A stretch of DNA of 64,000 nucleotides from 2-02-FULL-47-50 sp964479045 (GTDB taxonomy: Bacteria > Pseudomonadota > Gammaproteobacteria > Eutrophobiales > Eutrophobiaceae), in NCBI GenBank assembly GCA_964479045.1, contig CAYZJI010000012.1, positions 12,521 to 76,520 on the forward strand. Direction: 5' to 3'. This document shows, piece by piece, positions 36,059 through 44,350 of the stretch (position 1 is its first letter; every line of letters begins with the position of its first letter). Under the pieces are notes generated by a model that was given only the letters and a program-made list of their open reading frames with translations, searched no databases and was not told where the DNA came from. The translations under genes and the position numbers were made by a program.

Positions 36059-37420
36059 ATGAAACTGACATTTCTGGGTGCCGCGGAAACGGTGACTGGT
36101 TCACGTTTCCTGCTGGAAACGGCAAACAACAAACATCTGCTCATAGACTGCGGATTGTTTCAGGGGCTGAAAAAACTGAGGGATCTCAACTGGAAGGCAT
36201 TCCCGGTCAAGCCCGCCAGTATTGACGCCGTCGTTCTGACGCATGCGCATATTGATCATAGTGGTTACATACCACTGCTGTTTAAAAATGGATTCCGGGG
36301 CAAGGTGTATTGCACCCCGGCCACGCTGGATCTGTGCAGAATATTGCTGCCGGATTCCGGGCATCTGCATGAAGAAGAAGCAAAATATGCCAACCGGCAT
36401 GGTTTCAGCAAACATCATCCCGCATTGCCGTTGTATACGCGTGAAGATGCGGAGCGCTGCCTCAGCAGTTTTGAAACCATTCCGTACAAAATACAATTTA
36501 ATCCGGTGCCAGGTGTTAATGTGCAATTTATCTCATCAGGCCACATTCTGGGTGCAGCCTGTATACAACTTACAGCAGGTAATAAAACTGTCGTATTTTC
36601 CGGAGACGTGGGCCGGCCCGTCGATCCGGTGATGCACCCTCCAGAAATGATTGAACGGGCAGACTATCTGGTGGTTGAATCTACTTATGGTGATCGATTG
36701 CATCCAAAGCAGAGTCCAAAACATCTGTTGGAGCGTGCCATCAGTAATACCTTAAAAAAAGGCGGTACCGTGCTGATCCCGAGTTTTGCTGTTGGCCGGG
36801 CCCAAACCGTGTTGCATCTGATTACGGAATTGACCGCCGAAGGCAAGATTCCGAGAGTACCGGTCTATCTCGACAGTCCGATGGCAATCGATGCCACAGA
36901 AATTTTCTACCGTTATCATCAGGAACACCGGTTGTCTATGAGCGCCTGTAAAGCGATGGCCAAACGGGTCACCTGTACCCATACAGTAGAGGAATCCAAG
37001 GCCATCAGTATGCGCAATGGTCCAAAAATTATTATTTCTGCCAGCGGTATGTTGACCGGTGGCCGCATATTGCATCATCTGAAACTGTATCTGCAACATC
37101 GTAATAACTGTGTGATATTTGCCGGTTATCAGGCGGCTGGTACGCGCGGTGCAGCCATGCTGGCGGGTGCAGATACGATCAAGATTCATGGCCAGTACAT
37201 TCCGGTACGCGCCCGGACAGTATTTATCGATGGTTTGTCCGGGCATGCCGATTACAATGAGATGATTGCCTGGCTATCGGGCATTAAAATACCTCCGAAG
37301 CAAACCTTTATTGTGCACGGTGAGCCCCAGAGCCAGGATGCTTTCCGGCGGACAGTGCATGATCGACTGGGATGGGAGGTTATAATTCCGGGGTATGGAG
37401 ATACCTTTGAACTGAACTGA
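36059..37420 (+). CDS. Metallo-beta-lactamase/beta-CASP RNase-like protein
   Basis: 453 residues. The metal site is THAHIDHSGYIPLL (about 60-73), with further ligands in SGHILGA and SGDVGRP. The beta-CASP part has VVESTYGDR, IPSFAVGRAQ and SASGMLTGGRILHHL, and a RMMBL end (GLSGHADYNEM, IVHGEP). This is the CPSF73-like bacterial family of RNA or DNA nucleases. It acts in the cytoplasm; its substrate is not shown. It follows the lycopene-cyclase-like gene after 29 bases. Confidence 0.92.
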   Translation: MKLTFLGAAETVTGSRFLLETANNKHLLIDCGLFQGLKKLRDLNWKAFPVKPASIDAVVLTHAHIDHSGYIPLLFKNGFRGKVYCTPATLDLCRILLPDSGHLHEEEAKYANRHGFSKHHPALPLYTREDAERCLSSFETIPYKIQFNPVPGVNVQFISSGHILGAACIQLTAGNKTVVFSGDVGRPVDPVMHPPEMIERADYLVVESTYGDRLHPKQSPKHLLERAISNTLKKGGTVLIPSFAVGRAQTVLHLITELTAEGKIPRVPVYLDSPMAIDATEIFYRYHQEHRLSMSACKAMAKRVTCTHTVEESKAISMRNGPKIIISASGMLTGGRILHHLKLYLQHRNNCVIFAGYQAAGTRGAAMLAGADTIKIHGQYIPVRARTVFIDGLSGHADYNEMIAWLSGIKIPPKQTFIVHGEPQSQDAFRRTVHDRLGWEVIIPGYGDTFELN

Positions 37421-37522
37421 ATCGTTCAGAAAATCATGGTGTTGCTGGAATCCAGTGGTTATGAGGAATTAAACGGTCTGTGACCAGTCAAAGTCTTCAC
37501 GCTTGCATGAGAAATAACGCCC

Positions 37523-38152
37523 ATGACTGTCTATAAAATTTTCTATTTTCCGCTACTCCTGACAATAATCACGTTAATAACAGGCTGCGCTGCCAATCTA
37601 ACTCCCATTGAAGTTTCAGATCAGTTCTGGTCAGCAGTTAAAAGCAAGGACAACCGCAGCATCAAAAAATATATCGTTGCCGGAACCGGAAACCCTGATG
37701 ATTCTCTCGCCGATCTTCTGGACATTAAAAATTATACATTAGGGCGCACAGTCATGGATCAGAATCAGGCCTGGGTGGATACCACTGTCGAAATATCGGG
37801 GACCGACTCATTCGATGTTCCAATCAAGACAGTGTTATTACAGGAAAATAACCAGTGGAAAGTGGATTATGCGGCAACAGTCGCGCCAATATCCGGCAGC
37901 AGCGACATTGCCCGGGTACTGGGCAGTTTGAATGATCTCGGTATACAGTTTGCAGATAAATTAAATCATTCCCTGGGTGAGATGCAAAAGGCGCTGCCGG
38001 AAGTACAACGGGAAATTGAGAAGATTGAAGAAACCATGAAACAGAAGTTGCCTGAATTACAGCAGCGCATGGATGAACTGATGCAGCAACTTGAGGAAGC
38101 ATTAGGTAATCAACATCCGTCCCGACCCGTCCCTCGTTCCAGAGAAATCTGA
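37523..38152 (+). CDS. Hypothetical lipoprotein with C-terminal coiled coil
   Basis: 209 residues. A lipoprotein signal ends in LITGC (Cys about 22). The middle (DQFWSAVKSKDNRSIKKYI, then NQAWVDTTVEI, NNQWKVDYA) has the look of an NTF2-like/DUF4878 fold. The last 60 residues are Glu/Gln-rich helix likely to form a coiled coil. No function assigned. Confidence 0.7.
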   Translation: MTVYKIFYFPLLLTIITLITGCAANLTPIEVSDQFWSAVKSKDNRSIKKYIVAGTGNPDDSLADLLDIKNYTLGRTVMDQNQAWVDTTVEISGTDSFDVPIKTVLLQENNQWKVDYAATVAPISGSSDIARVLGSLNDLGIQFADKLNHSLGEMQKALPEVQREIEKIEETMKQKLPELQQRMDELMQQLEEALGNQHPSRPVPRSREI

Positions 38153-38242
38153 TGGATTTTTCGGACCATCCTTATCCGGATTGACTTTAAGCCGGACTAG
38201 GCATTAAATGGAACCATGGTTTATCCGGGGAGGGATAGCTCC

Positions 38243-38791
38243 ATGCGCACACTTTTCATCCTGCTGTTTCTGTCAGCGATTTCATTTAATGTTCATGCAG
38301 TTGAACCTGTCGATGAACAGCAACTCATGCTCTATTATGAAATACCAATTGGTGCAGGCGATAAAAAACATGACAAGCACCAGTTTGGCTTGCGTCTGGA
38401 TAACACCAATCACGAGCCGGGCGCGGATGTGCATATCAATGAACTTTACAGAAAAAACGGTGCTCTTGATTTTCGCATGGGCTATGACGGTGTTGAATCA
38501 ATCAAGGTGCATGGAGTTGATTACACATCCTACCTGATTGCGAAAGCGGCAGCCGGAGAAGGAGAGGAAGCAGTTGAAGAGCCTGCTGTCGAAGAAGTTC
38601 CTGCGGAAGCGGCCCCTGCAGATACAGCGGCACCGGAAGCAGAGGCCGCACCGGCTGAAGCTGAAGCAGCAGATACTGCCCCTGCGGAGACAGCGCAGAC
38701 ACCTGCAGAAGATTCATTAAAAGATGTGCCCGTCGGGGTTTACCTGGGAGTTATCCTCGGTGTTTTGATATTTGCCGGAGCCGGTGGTTAG
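38243..38791 (+). CDS. Exported acidic, Ala/Pro/Glu-rich membrane-tethered protein
   Basis: The ATG at 38243 follows GGGAGG, giving 182 residues with a signal peptide (cut near VHA). A folded segment (about 20-100) is followed by some 55 residues made almost only of Ala, Glu, Pro and Thr, then one C-terminal helix (VYLGVILGVLIFAGAGG). This looks like a periplasmic domain on a flexible arm held by a membrane helix. No family recognised. Confidence 0.65.
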   Translation: MRTLFILLFLSAISFNVHAVEPVDEQQLMLYYEIPIGAGDKKHDKHQFGLRLDNTNHEPGADVHINELYRKNGALDFRMGYDGVESIKVHGVDYTSYLIAKAAAGEGEEAVEEPAVEEVPAEAAPADTAAPEAEAAPAEAEAADTAPAETAQTPAEDSLKDVPVGVYLGVILGVLIFAGAGG

Positions 38792-38828
38792 GATTGAGCC
38801 TGTTCTGTTCAGGACCGGCCCACTGTTT

Positions 38829-38858
38829 TGCCTGACGTAATACTGCAGTTGTCAGGCA
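38829..38858. terminator. Hairpin between convergent genes
   Basis: TGCCTGAC and GTCAGGCA form a perfect 8-bp stem with a 14-base loop, between the stops of the acidic protein gene and the DUF4404 gene. There is no T-run on either strand, so it is only a possible bidirectional transcription end. Confidence 0.35.
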
Positions 38859-38869
38859 CTTGCGGTCGG

Positions 38870-39130
38870 TCAGATTCCCATATTGCTCAACGTCACCATG
38901 ATGTCATTCATGATGGCGGTGGCGCGGGGATGTTCCGCCTCAAAGTGTTGAATCGATTCCCTGAGATTGTCGATTAACCCCTCGTTTTCATCTTCCGGAT
39001 TGTCAAGTTTGATTTCCAGTTCACTGATAAGCTGGTTCAGACGTGACCTTGATTCTGAATCATCAGAGGCCAGATGATTTATTTCATCACGCAGGCGTTC
39101 AAGAGAGTCTTGTAGTTTCTTTCTGTACAT
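38870..39130 (-). CDS. DUF4404 family protein
   Basis: The natural start is the ATG at 39130, giving 86 residues; a longer frame would run into the tRNA. The protein is helical: KKLQDSLERLRDEINHL, then GLIDNLRESIQHFEAEHPRATAIMNDIMVTLSNMGI. The HFEAEHP and LSNMGI end are the DUF4404 signature. Function unknown. It lies 25 bases after the tRNA-Ile gene on the same strand. Confidence 0.85.
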   Translation of the reverse strand: MYRKKLQDSLERLRDEINHLASDDSESRSRLNQLISELEIKLDNPEDENEGLIDNLRESIQHFEAEHPRATAIMNDIMVTLSNMGI

Positions 39131-39155
39131 ACTGATTAAAGTTTTAGCACATATT

Positions 39156-39466
39156 TGGTGGGCCCGGTAGGACTTGAACCTACGACCCATGGATTCTCTT
39201 GTCCCAGCATTACTGATGGGGGAGGACTATCTCATCACCCTCAACCGGATTGTTAGGGCGCGGGACGCTCGTGCCTGTTATCAAGAACACTGAAGTTCTC
39301 AGGTAGTCTCTGCACCTTCCGGAAGTGTACTTCCGGCTTGGCTCAGGATTGCCATCAGTTATACTGATATGGTTTCCCTGAATTCATCCCGTTCATTTCA
39401 TATCTTTCGATATGAACGCACCTTCTTTGATGAGTCCACTGCTCTAACCAACTGAGCTACAGGCCC
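39156..39466 (-). tRNA. tRNA-Ile (anticodon CAT), split by a group I intron
   Basis: Two exons on the minus strand, 39466-39430 (37 nt) and 39195-39156 (40 nt), join to a 77-nt cloverleaf. The acceptor is GGGCCTG with CGGGCCC, the D-arm is GCTC/GAGC, the anticodon stem is GTGGA/TCCAT, the loop is CTCATAA, the T-arm is GTAGG/CCTAC, and CCA is encoded. The body resembles tRNA-Ile2, whose C34 is changed to lysidine by TilS. The intron lies directly after the anticodon. Without splicing no AUA-reading tRNA-Ile would form here. Confidence 0.93.
39196..39429 (-). ncRNA. Self-splicing group I intron (subgroup IC3) in tRNA-Ile(CAU)
   Basis: The 234-nt insert has the core elements of IC3 introns in the right order: GGCAATCCTGAGCCAA, AAGGTGCAGAGACTA and GATAGTCC, as in cyanobacterial tRNA-Leu and Azoarcus tRNA-Ile introns. 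The 5' exon ends in U and the intron ends in G, as required for the splice sites. A GUG early in the intron can pair with the CAU of the 5' exon as guide sequence. A hairpin of 8 bp with a GAAA tetraloop (TTCATATC/GATATGAA) matches P2, and CCGGAAGT/ACTTCCGG forms another peripheral stem. No protein is encoded inside. Confidence 0.93.
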
Positions 39467-39527
39467 AAATATTTTTTAAATTTTATCAGGTTTTAACACC
39501 ATGGTTACTAAATATTATTATATAATC

Positions 39528-39551
39528 AGATTATGAAAAATTTCATAATCT
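39528..39551. promoter_or_regulatory. AT-rich palindrome ahead of the HNH gene
   Basis: Arms of 11 bases (AGATTATGAAA and TTTCATAATCT) around two bases lie 15 bases before the HNH start codon. It could be a protein-binding operator or a hairpin in the 5' leader that limits translation. Confidence 0.45.
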
Positions 39552-39566
39552 ATAAAGGAATATTGG

Positions 39567-39938
39567 ATGAAAAAATGTGTAAATTGCCAAAAAGGTCTCC
39601 GGGGAAGACAAACCAAATTTTGTTGTCGCAAATGCAAAAACATATACAACAATCTTAATTACCAATCGTATCTTGCACAGCAAAAACGCGGTAAGGATAG
39701 AAAGCTGGAGTTGATAAAACTCAAAGGCGGCAAGTGTGCACGATGTGGATACGATAAGAATTTTTCTGCATTGGAGTTTCATCATCCAGCGCCGAATGAA
39801 AAGGAATTTCAACTGGATTTGAGGTCGCTTTCCAATCGGAAATGGGACGTAATAATAAATGAAGCAAAGGAGTGCTTGTTACTTTGTTCAAATTGTCATG
39901 CTGAACTACATCATCCGGAATGCAGGTTAAGAGCATAA
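39567..39938 (+). CDS. HNH endonuclease with extra zinc-finger Cys, candidate homing enzyme
   Basis: 123 residues. An N-terminal finger has C4-x2-C7 and C19/C20-x2-C23; the HNH core has C57-x2-C60, LEFHHPAP (H72-H73) and CSNCHAELHHPE near the end. This gives the two-Cys-pair, His-His and N-x-H layout of small HNH nucleases. An AAGGA site precedes the ATG. The gene lies 100 bases upstream of, and pointing away from, the intron-bearing tRNA. Free-standing HNH enzymes next to introns can drive intron spread; that role here is inference. Confidence 0.85.
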   Translation: MKKCVNCQKGLRGRQTKFCCRKCKNIYNNLNYQSYLAQQKRGKDRKLELIKLKGGKCARCGYDKNFSALEFHHPAPNEKEFQLDLRSLSNRKWDVIINEAKECLLLCSNCHAELHHPECRLRA

Positions 39939-39947
39939 CCTGCGTTT
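39922..39947 (+). terminator. Hairpin at the end of the HNH gene
   Basis: GCAGGTTA and TAACCTGC form a perfect 8-bp stem with a 6-base loop, and the TAA stop codon is within the second arm. GTTTC follows, a weak T-run. Confidence 0.55.
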
Positions 39948-39952
39948 CTGAC

Positions 39953-39983
39953 AAACCTTCCTGGACTTAATCCAGGAAGGTTT
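39953..39983. terminator. Bidirectional terminator between HNH gene and rpoD
   Basis: A perfect 13-bp stem (arms AAACCTTCCTGGA and TCCAGGAAGGTTT) with a 5-base loop. T-runs lie on both sides, TTTT rightward and TTTG leftward. The rpoD stop codon is in the loop, so the hairpin overlaps the last codons of rpoD. Confidence 0.75.
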
Positions 39984-41838
39984 TCAGTTGCTCGGAACGC
40001 GAGGGGTGACGCAGTTTGCGTAACGCTTTGGCTTCAATCTGACGAATACGCTCACGGGTCACATCAAACTGTTTGCCGACTTCTTCCAGAGTGTGATCGG
40101 TATTCATGTCGATACCGAAACGCATACGCAGCACTTTGGCTTCACGTGGAGTAAGGCCTTCCAGTGCTTCACGGGTGGTGCGACGCAGACCTTCAATCCC
40201 GGCCGAATCACTGGGCGCGAGTATGTTCAGGTCTTCAATGAAATCACCCAGATGTGAATCTTCATCATCACCAATCGGGGTTTCCATTGAGATCGGTTCT
40301 TTGGCGATCTTCAAGACCTTGCGGATCTTCTCCTCCGGCATTTCCATTTTTTCTGCCAGTTCTTCCGGTGTCGGTTCGCGGCCCTTTTCCTGCAGGATCT
40401 GGCGTGAGATACGATTGAGTTTGTTGATGGTCTCGATCATATGCACTGGTATACGTATGGTGCGGGCCTGATCGGCGATGGAACGCGTAATGGCCTGACG
40501 TATCCACCAGGTTGCGTAGGTTGAGAATTTATAACCGCGCCGGTATTCGAACTTGTCTACGGCTTTCATCAGGCCGATGTTTCCCTCCTGGATCAGATCA
40601 AGGAACAACAGACCGCGGTTGGTATATTTTTTGGCAATGGAGATCACCAGACGCAGATTGGCTTCCACCATTTCCTTCTTGGCGCGACGTGCTTTGGCTT
40701 CGCCGATGGAAATCCGGCGGTTGATTTCCTTGATGTCACTGATACTCAGGTCATCAACAAATTTTGCCGCCAGTGCTTCCTGGATGCGAATGATATCTTC
40801 CTGCAGTTCCTTGATGTTTTTTGCATAAGGTTTGCTGCGGGATTTGGCCAGAGTCTTGGTCCATTGCGTATTGATTTCATTCCCTGGGAACAGGGTTATG
40901 AATTCCTTGCGCGGCATTTTGCCCAGCTTGACACAAAGATTCATGATGTCGCGCTCGGCGCCACGAATCACCTCTATCAAGTGCCGCACGTTATTGGTCA
41001 GAATGTCAATAAACTTGGGGGCCAGCCGCAAACTCAGAAAAGTCTGGCAGAGTTCATTCTGCAGTTCCCGGGATTTTTTATGTGCGCGGCCATTGCGCTT
41101 GATGGCCCGTACCAGCTTGGTGTTGATTTTTTCAATGGCTTCGATGTGCGCACGAACTTCCTCCGGATCGAGCATGGCTTCCGGTTCTTCTTCACTCTCG
41201 CCGGATTCGTTTTCTTCGTCATCATCATTATCATTACCAGCACTTGTGGCCAGACGTGGCTCACCATCAGCATCTACCGGCATATGGCCGCTGTCCGGAT
41301 ATTCCTCGGTGTCATTGAAACCCAGAATGATGTCACTGAGCTTGATTTCTTCTCTGGCAATCGAATGATAGTTTTGCAGCAGGGTATCGATGGTGCCCGG
41401 ATAACAGGCGAGCGCTTCCAGTACCTGGTTGATGCCTTCCTCAATGCGCTTGGCAATCTTGATTTCGCCTTCACGGGTGAGCAGATCAACCGTGCCCATC
41501 TCGCGCATATACATGCGTACCGGATCAGTAGTGCGGCCAAATTCGCTTTCGACACTGGCCAGTGCTGCTGCCGCTTCAGCCGCTGCTTCTTCATCCGGAC
41601 CTTCAGTGCTGTCGGTCATGATGATTTCAAGATCGGGCGGGGATTCATACACAGTGATCCCCATGTCATTAATCATGTTAATGATGTCTTCGATCTGCTC
41701 TGGATCGACAATATCGTCCGGCAGATGGTCATTGACCTCGTGATAGGTCAGGAAGCCCTGCTCCTTACCTTTGGCGATCAGTACCTTCAGTTGCGACTGG
41801 TCGTCTTCTTGCTCAATCTGCTCAATATTATTTTCCAT
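39967..41838 (-). CDS. rpoD: RNA polymerase primary sigma factor RpoD
   Basis: 623 residues, normal for RpoD. Region 1.1 is at the N-terminus (LKVLIAKGKEQGFLTYHEVNDHLP), region 1.2 has DPVRMYMREMGTVDLLTREGEIKIAKRIE, an acidic non-conserved insert follows, region 2 has GLIFLDLIQEGNIGLMKAVDK-like sequence and YKFSTYATWWIRQAI, and region 4.2 has TLEEVGKQFDVTRERIRQIEAKALRKLRHP. It recognises the main -35/-10 promoters. It is last in the rpsU-yqeY-dnaG-rpoD order. Confidence 0.98.
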   Translation of the reverse strand: MENNIEQIEQEDDQSQLKVLIAKGKEQGFLTYHEVNDHLPDDIVDPEQIEDIINMINDMGITVYESPPDLEIIMTDSTEGPDEEAAAEAAAALASVESEFGRTTDPVRMYMREMGTVDLLTREGEIKIAKRIEEGINQVLEALACYPGTIDTLLQNYHSIAREEIKLSDIILGFNDTEEYPDSGHMPVDADGEPRLATSAGNDNDDDEENESGESEEEPEAMLDPEEVRAHIEAIEKINTKLVRAIKRNGRAHKKSRELQNELCQTFLSLRLAPKFIDILTNNVRHLIEVIRGAERDIMNLCVKLGKMPRKEFITLFPGNEINTQWTKTLAKSRSKPYAKNIKELQEDIIRIQEALAAKFVDDLSISDIKEINRRISIGEAKARRAKKEMVEANLRLVISIAKKYTNRGLLFLDLIQEGNIGLMKAVDKFEYRRGYKFSTYATWWIRQAITRSIADQARTIRIPVHMIETINKLNRISRQILQEKGREPTPEELAEKMEMPEEKIRKVLKIAKEPISMETPIGDDEDSHLGDFIEDLNILAPSDSAGIEGLRRTTREALEGLTPREAKVLRMRFGIDMNTDHTLEEVGKQFDVTRERIRQIEAKALRKLRHPSRSEQLKTFLD

Positions 41839-41986
41839 AGAGATTTACGAGTTGGCTCAGGAATTGCAATGTGTTAATGTAGTGTAAGTAGTTGATTAAT
41901 TTGGTAAAAAGTTACTGGCATAAACGTTCAAGTTTAGCACAGGAATTGCTGCACCGCCAGTTAGATTGCTTATAAAGCAGGAATGT

Positions 41987-43735
41987 TCAGGTGTCGGACA
42001 GTTTGCGAAGGTCGCTTGGGGTACTGAGGTTGTTAAGCAGCGAATCACGTTGTTTCTTCCGGTGGTCTCTTTCAATCTTTGAAATATAGTCCATAAATTG
42101 CTGTTTGATGGCCTTTTCTTCAAGGCCCGCTTCATCCGACAGCAACGGGTCTTCCATGGCGGCCAGTTCCCGCAGGCGCTGTTCAAAACGGGTTTCCCGC
42201 CAGTGTTCCAGTATGCCGGCGCAGGTCACTCCGGGATGTTGCTGGATGTAGTCCAGCAGTTCCCTGAGAAAATCCACGCCTTTTTCTACTATTCCGGCCA
42301 GCCGTTCAACAATCTGCTCGTCACGGCCCAGGTCCGGATGGTGCAGCAACAGACGTATGGCCTTGCTGACATGCGGAATGTGGATAGTATTACCCGGAGC
42401 TTTTTGCGGGTTGCGGGTTACTGCGGCGGCTCTTGTGGCGATTGGTGTGCCCGTGATTAAACCTTTCAATGATTCAAGCGGTATCCGGCTCAGAGCTGCG
42501 AGGTCACTCATTATCAATTCACGCAGCGCGCCCGCCGGGAGTCTGGACAAATAGGGCAGGGCCTTTTCCGCCAGTCTAGCCTGACCTTCACGGCTGTTCA
42601 TGTCTGTATTTTCTTTAAGATGATTTAACAGATAATCAGACAAGGGCATGTGGTTCACCGTATCATTGAATTGCTCCGGGCCATGCTTGCGTATGAATGT
42701 GTCCGGATCTTCACTCTCCGGCATGAACATGAAATACACCTGGCGGCCTTCGCGTAACAACGGTAAAGAAATTTCCAGTGCGCGCCATGCAGCTTTCTGG
42801 CCGGCGGTATCGCCGTCAAAACAGAACACGAGCTGCGGGCAGATTTTGAATAATCGATCCAGATGATCCGGCGTCACCGCCGTGCCCAGTGTGGCAACGG
42901 CATTGGCTACGCCATGCTGCGCCAGTGCCAGGACATCCATGTATCCTTCGACCACAAACACACGTTCCAGATCGCGCAACTTGCGTTTGGCCTGATACAG
43001 GCCATAGAGCTCGCGGCCTTTATGAAAAATCGGTGTTTCCGGCGAGTTCAGATATTTCGGTGTCCCATCACCCAGGACACGGCCGCCAATGCCGATGGCG
43101 CGGCCGCGCTGATCGCGGATGGGATAGATGATGCGATCACGGAAACGGTCGTAATAACCACCATTTTCTTTTTTGATGATCATGCCGATTTTGTCGAGCC
43201 GCAACAGTGCGGCATTGGACTGGCCCATGCTGGTGATCAATCCATCCCAGCCGGAGGGTGCAAAACCCAGTTCGAATTCCGCCGCAAGTTGCCCCGACAG
43301 TCCGCGGTTTTTCAGATACTCGACAGCCCGCGGCGCTTCCGGATGTTCGCGCAGTTGCCGGGCATAATGTTTGATGACCATCTCCATCAACTCATAGAGC
43401 TCAGTCAATCCGCTTTCTTTGGGACTGACACCCCCTTCGCGCGGCACCTCCAGACCCACGCGGCTCGCGAGATCTTCAATAGCGTCGACAAAATCCTTGC
43501 CGGTGTAATCCATTAAAAAGGAAATGGCCGTGCCGTTCGCACCACAGCCGAAGCAATGGTAGAACTGTTTTTCCTGGCTGACGGTGAACGACGGTGTTTT
43601 TTCCTCATGGAACGGACAGCGGGCCTGATGATTACGGCCGGCCTTGCGCAACGGCACATAGCTGTCGATGACATCGACAATGTCGATGCGGGTCAGGAGA
43701 TCATCAATAAATTGCTGGGGAATGCGGCCGGCCAT
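41987..43735 (-). CDS. dnaG: DNA primase DnaG
   Basis: 582 residues. The N-terminal zinc-binding domain has CPFHEEKTPSF and FHCFGCG-type YHCFGCGANG; the TOPRIM core has VVEGYMDVLALAQHG and FCFDGDTAGQKAAWRAL. The C-terminal ~150 residues match the DnaB helicase-binding domain. It makes RNA primers at the fork. It sits between yqeY and rpoD in the macromolecular synthesis operon. The 251 bases to rpoD may hold an internal promoter but none stands out. Confidence 0.97.
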   Translation of the reverse strand: MAGRIPQQFIDDLLTRIDIVDVIDSYVPLRKAGRNHQARCPFHEEKTPSFTVSQEKQFYHCFGCGANGTAISFLMDYTGKDFVDAIEDLASRVGLEVPREGGVSPKESGLTELYELMEMVIKHYARQLREHPEAPRAVEYLKNRGLSGQLAAEFELGFAPSGWDGLITSMGQSNAALLRLDKIGMIIKKENGGYYDRFRDRIIYPIRDQRGRAIGIGGRVLGDGTPKYLNSPETPIFHKGRELYGLYQAKRKLRDLERVFVVEGYMDVLALAQHGVANAVATLGTAVTPDHLDRLFKICPQLVFCFDGDTAGQKAAWRALEISLPLLREGRQVYFMFMPESEDPDTFIRKHGPEQFNDTVNHMPLSDYLLNHLKENTDMNSREGQARLAEKALPYLSRLPAGALRELIMSDLAALSRIPLESLKGLITGTPIATRAAAVTRNPQKAPGNTIHIPHVSKAIRLLLHHPDLGRDEQIVERLAGIVEKGVDFLRELLDYIQQHPGVTCAGILEHWRETRFEQRLRELAAMEDPLLSDEAGLEEKAIKQQFMDYISKIERDHRKKQRDSLLNNLSTPSDLRKLSDT

Positions 43736-43770
43736 GGTGCCGACAGTATAACTTTGTGAAGGATGAATTG

Positions 43771-43888
43771 TGATTGGTGATTGATGATTAGTGACTGGTG
43801 ATTAGTGATTGGTGATTAGTTTATCAATATCAAAGGGTTAGTCAGTAGCGAGAATAACTGCTAATCACTATTCACCAGACACCAATCA
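43771..43888. repeat. Heptanucleotide repeat block (TGATTRG) with inverted copies
   Basis: Seven head-to-tail 7-bp units run from 43771 to 43819 (TGATTGG, TGATTGA, TGATTAG, TGACTGG, TGATTAG, TGATTGG, TGATTAG). After 41 other bases, four inverted units follow at 43861-43888 (CTAATCA, CTATTCA, CCAGACA, CCAATCA). The two arms can pair as an imperfect hairpin. The block fills the space between yqeY and dnaG inside the operon and touches the stop of yqeY. Confidence 0.85.
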
Positions 43889-44332
43889 CTTCAGTGATTC
43901 TTTTACCAGACCGGAAATCTTGCTCATATCCGCACGGCCCTGCAGTTTGGGTTTGAGGATGGCCATGACCTTACCCATGTCCTGCATGCCCGATGCCCCG
44001 GATTCCTGTATGGCTTGTTGTATGAGTTGTTTGATTTCGTCTTGAGACAACTGTTGAGGCAGATATGACTGCACGGTTTCCAGTTCGCGGGTTTCCTTGG
44101 CAACGAGATCATCACGGCCGGCCTCTTTGAACTGCGTGATGGAATCCCGATGTTGCTTGGCCATTTTATCCAGCACGGCCAGCACCTGCGTATCGTCGAT
44201 ATCAACACCGCCATCCACTTCTTTTTGTTTAATGGCGGCCATGATGAAACGCAGGGTGGACAGACGCTCCTTGTCCTGATTGCGCATGGCCGTTTTTACG
44301 TCATCAGCGATACGTTCTTTGATCGCGGCCAT
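43886..44332 (-). CDS. yqeY: GatB/YqeY domain protein
   Basis: 148 residues: AIKERIADDVKTAMRNQDKERLSTLRFIMAAIKQKEVD at the start and GKVMAILKPKLQGRADMSKISGLVKESL at the end match YqeY, related to the tail domain of the GatB amidotransferase subunit. It may help amidated tRNA handling, but its function is unclear. The gene follows rpsU after 18 bases, and precedes dnaG. Confidence 0.94.
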   Translation of the reverse strand: MAAIKERIADDVKTAMRNQDKERLSTLRFIMAAIKQKEVDGGVDIDDTQVLAVLDKMAKQHRDSITQFKEAGRDDLVAKETRELETVQSYLPQQLSQDEIKQLIQQAIQESGASGMQDMGKVMAILKPKLQGRADMSKISGLVKESLK

Positions 44333-44350
44333 GACGATTGAAAAGGTGAA

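Noticed and set aside
39156..39466. tRNA-Ile first looked like two broken tRNA halves, perhaps a prophage insertion site
   Set aside because: The halves are complementary, the junctions fit group I splice rules, and the insert has the IC3 core; no integrase or duplicated att site is present.
40864..41877. 337-codon frame opposite rpoD
   Set aside because: Shadow of a clearly real rpoD; no recognisable motifs.
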